Part shown: positions 58,611 through 58,659 of the stretch, piece after piece
How positions within the stretch are numbered: position 1 is the stretch's first letter
Layout: every line of letters begins with the position of its first letter
From: Mycolicibacterium novocastrense
GTDB lineage: Bacteria > Actinomycetota > Actinomycetes > Mycobacteriales > Mycobacteriaceae
Length of the DNA stretch: 58,659 bases
Assembly (NCBI RefSeq): GCF_001570485.1
Contig: NZ_BCTA01000077.1
Coordinates: 1 to 58,659 of the forward strand
Direction: 5' to 3'
The notes under the pieces: model-generated
Told to the model about the DNA's origin: nothing
Seen by the model: only the letters and a program-made list of their open reading frames with translations
Database searches by the model: none
Translations under genes and position numbers: made by a program

Positions 58611-58659
58611 TGCACGGAAGTGCCTGTCCTGCTTGAGAAAATCGGCTTGTCTAGGTCCA
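58567..58659. mobile_element. Probable insertion-element edge
   Basis: From about 58567 to the window end the sequence is AT-richer than its surroundings, interrupts the second FadE, and has no FadE similarity. It begins near CCTCGATCTTTCGTGATGAT. This is what one end of an insertion sequence would look like, with the transposase beyond the window. The family cannot be named because no terminal repeat or transposase is seen. Confidence 0.4.

Overview
This is a high-GC chromosomal segment from a mycobacterium, most likely a rapidly growing Mycolicibacterium-type species. The assignment rests on gene order. Reading right to left, the first 15 kb match the M. tuberculosis block Rv1814-Rv1821: sterol desaturase, secreted serine protease, TetR, flavoprotein, SbmA/BacA-like ABC transporter, IlvG and SecA2. 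The PE_PGRS gene that lies in this block in M. tuberculosis is absent, and several extra genes are present. Other mycobacterial marks are an antigen 85-family protein, DUF732 and other small secreted proteins, an F420-type nitroreductase-fold protein, a PknF/PknI-like kinase, and steroid- and fatty-acid-type catabolic enzymes. No rRNA, tRNA, CRISPR array or complete insertion sequence was seen.

Layout. Positions 0.1-16.4 kb hold the Rv1814-Rv1821-like block, with a VOC protein, an ArsR/SRPBCC pair, an amine-oxidase-like flavoprotein and a carboxylesterase interspersed. Positions 16.5-35.9 kb are mixed housekeeping and envelope genes: a paired SMR transporter, an MFS transporter, MalQ, lipid and polyketide-cyclase-fold proteins, a probable diiron protein with its reductase, a Ser/Thr kinase operon, a NUDIX hydrolase, a type II NADH dehydrogenase, several small exported proteins and an antigen 85-like protein. 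Positions 36.2-58.6 kb form a dense catabolic island: aldehyde dehydrogenase, two MaoC proteins, three acyl-CoA ligase or CoA-transferase proteins, a Rieske oxygenase, two P450s, a Rieske ferredoxin, a pair of amidohydrolases, an NDMA-type alcohol dehydrogenase, a crotonase, E1 alpha/beta 2-oxoacid dehydrogenase subunits with a stand-alone lipoyl protein, a stress-barrel protein, acyl-CoA dehydrogenases, and a GntR/FadR regulator. The last acyl-CoA dehydrogenase breaks off about 90 bp before the window end, where the sequence looks like a mobile-element edge.

How the island may work (inference): P450 and Rieske enzymes hydroxylate a cyclic or terpenoid/steroid-like substrate. Alcohol and aldehyde dehydrogenases oxidise it to an acid. 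The ligases and the CoA-transferase make CoA thioesters. Acyl-CoA dehydrogenase, the crotonase-fold protein and MaoC proteins act on these. An unusual E1-lipoyl module and an amidohydrolase pair do carbon-carbon chemistry. The substrate cannot be read from sequence. Successive genes are joined by 1-8 bp start/stop overlaps, so at least five tight operons are present, and two divergent P450/Rieske promoters share a nearly identical 29-bp element. A perfect match to the KstR steroid-regulator consensus precedes the VOC/flavoprotein operon at 9.3 kb. The strongest candidates for new biology are this island, the active-site-degenerate partner of the amidohydrolase pair, the E2-less lipoyl/E1 module, and the diiron-like protein coupled to a reductase at 22.4-24.5 kb.
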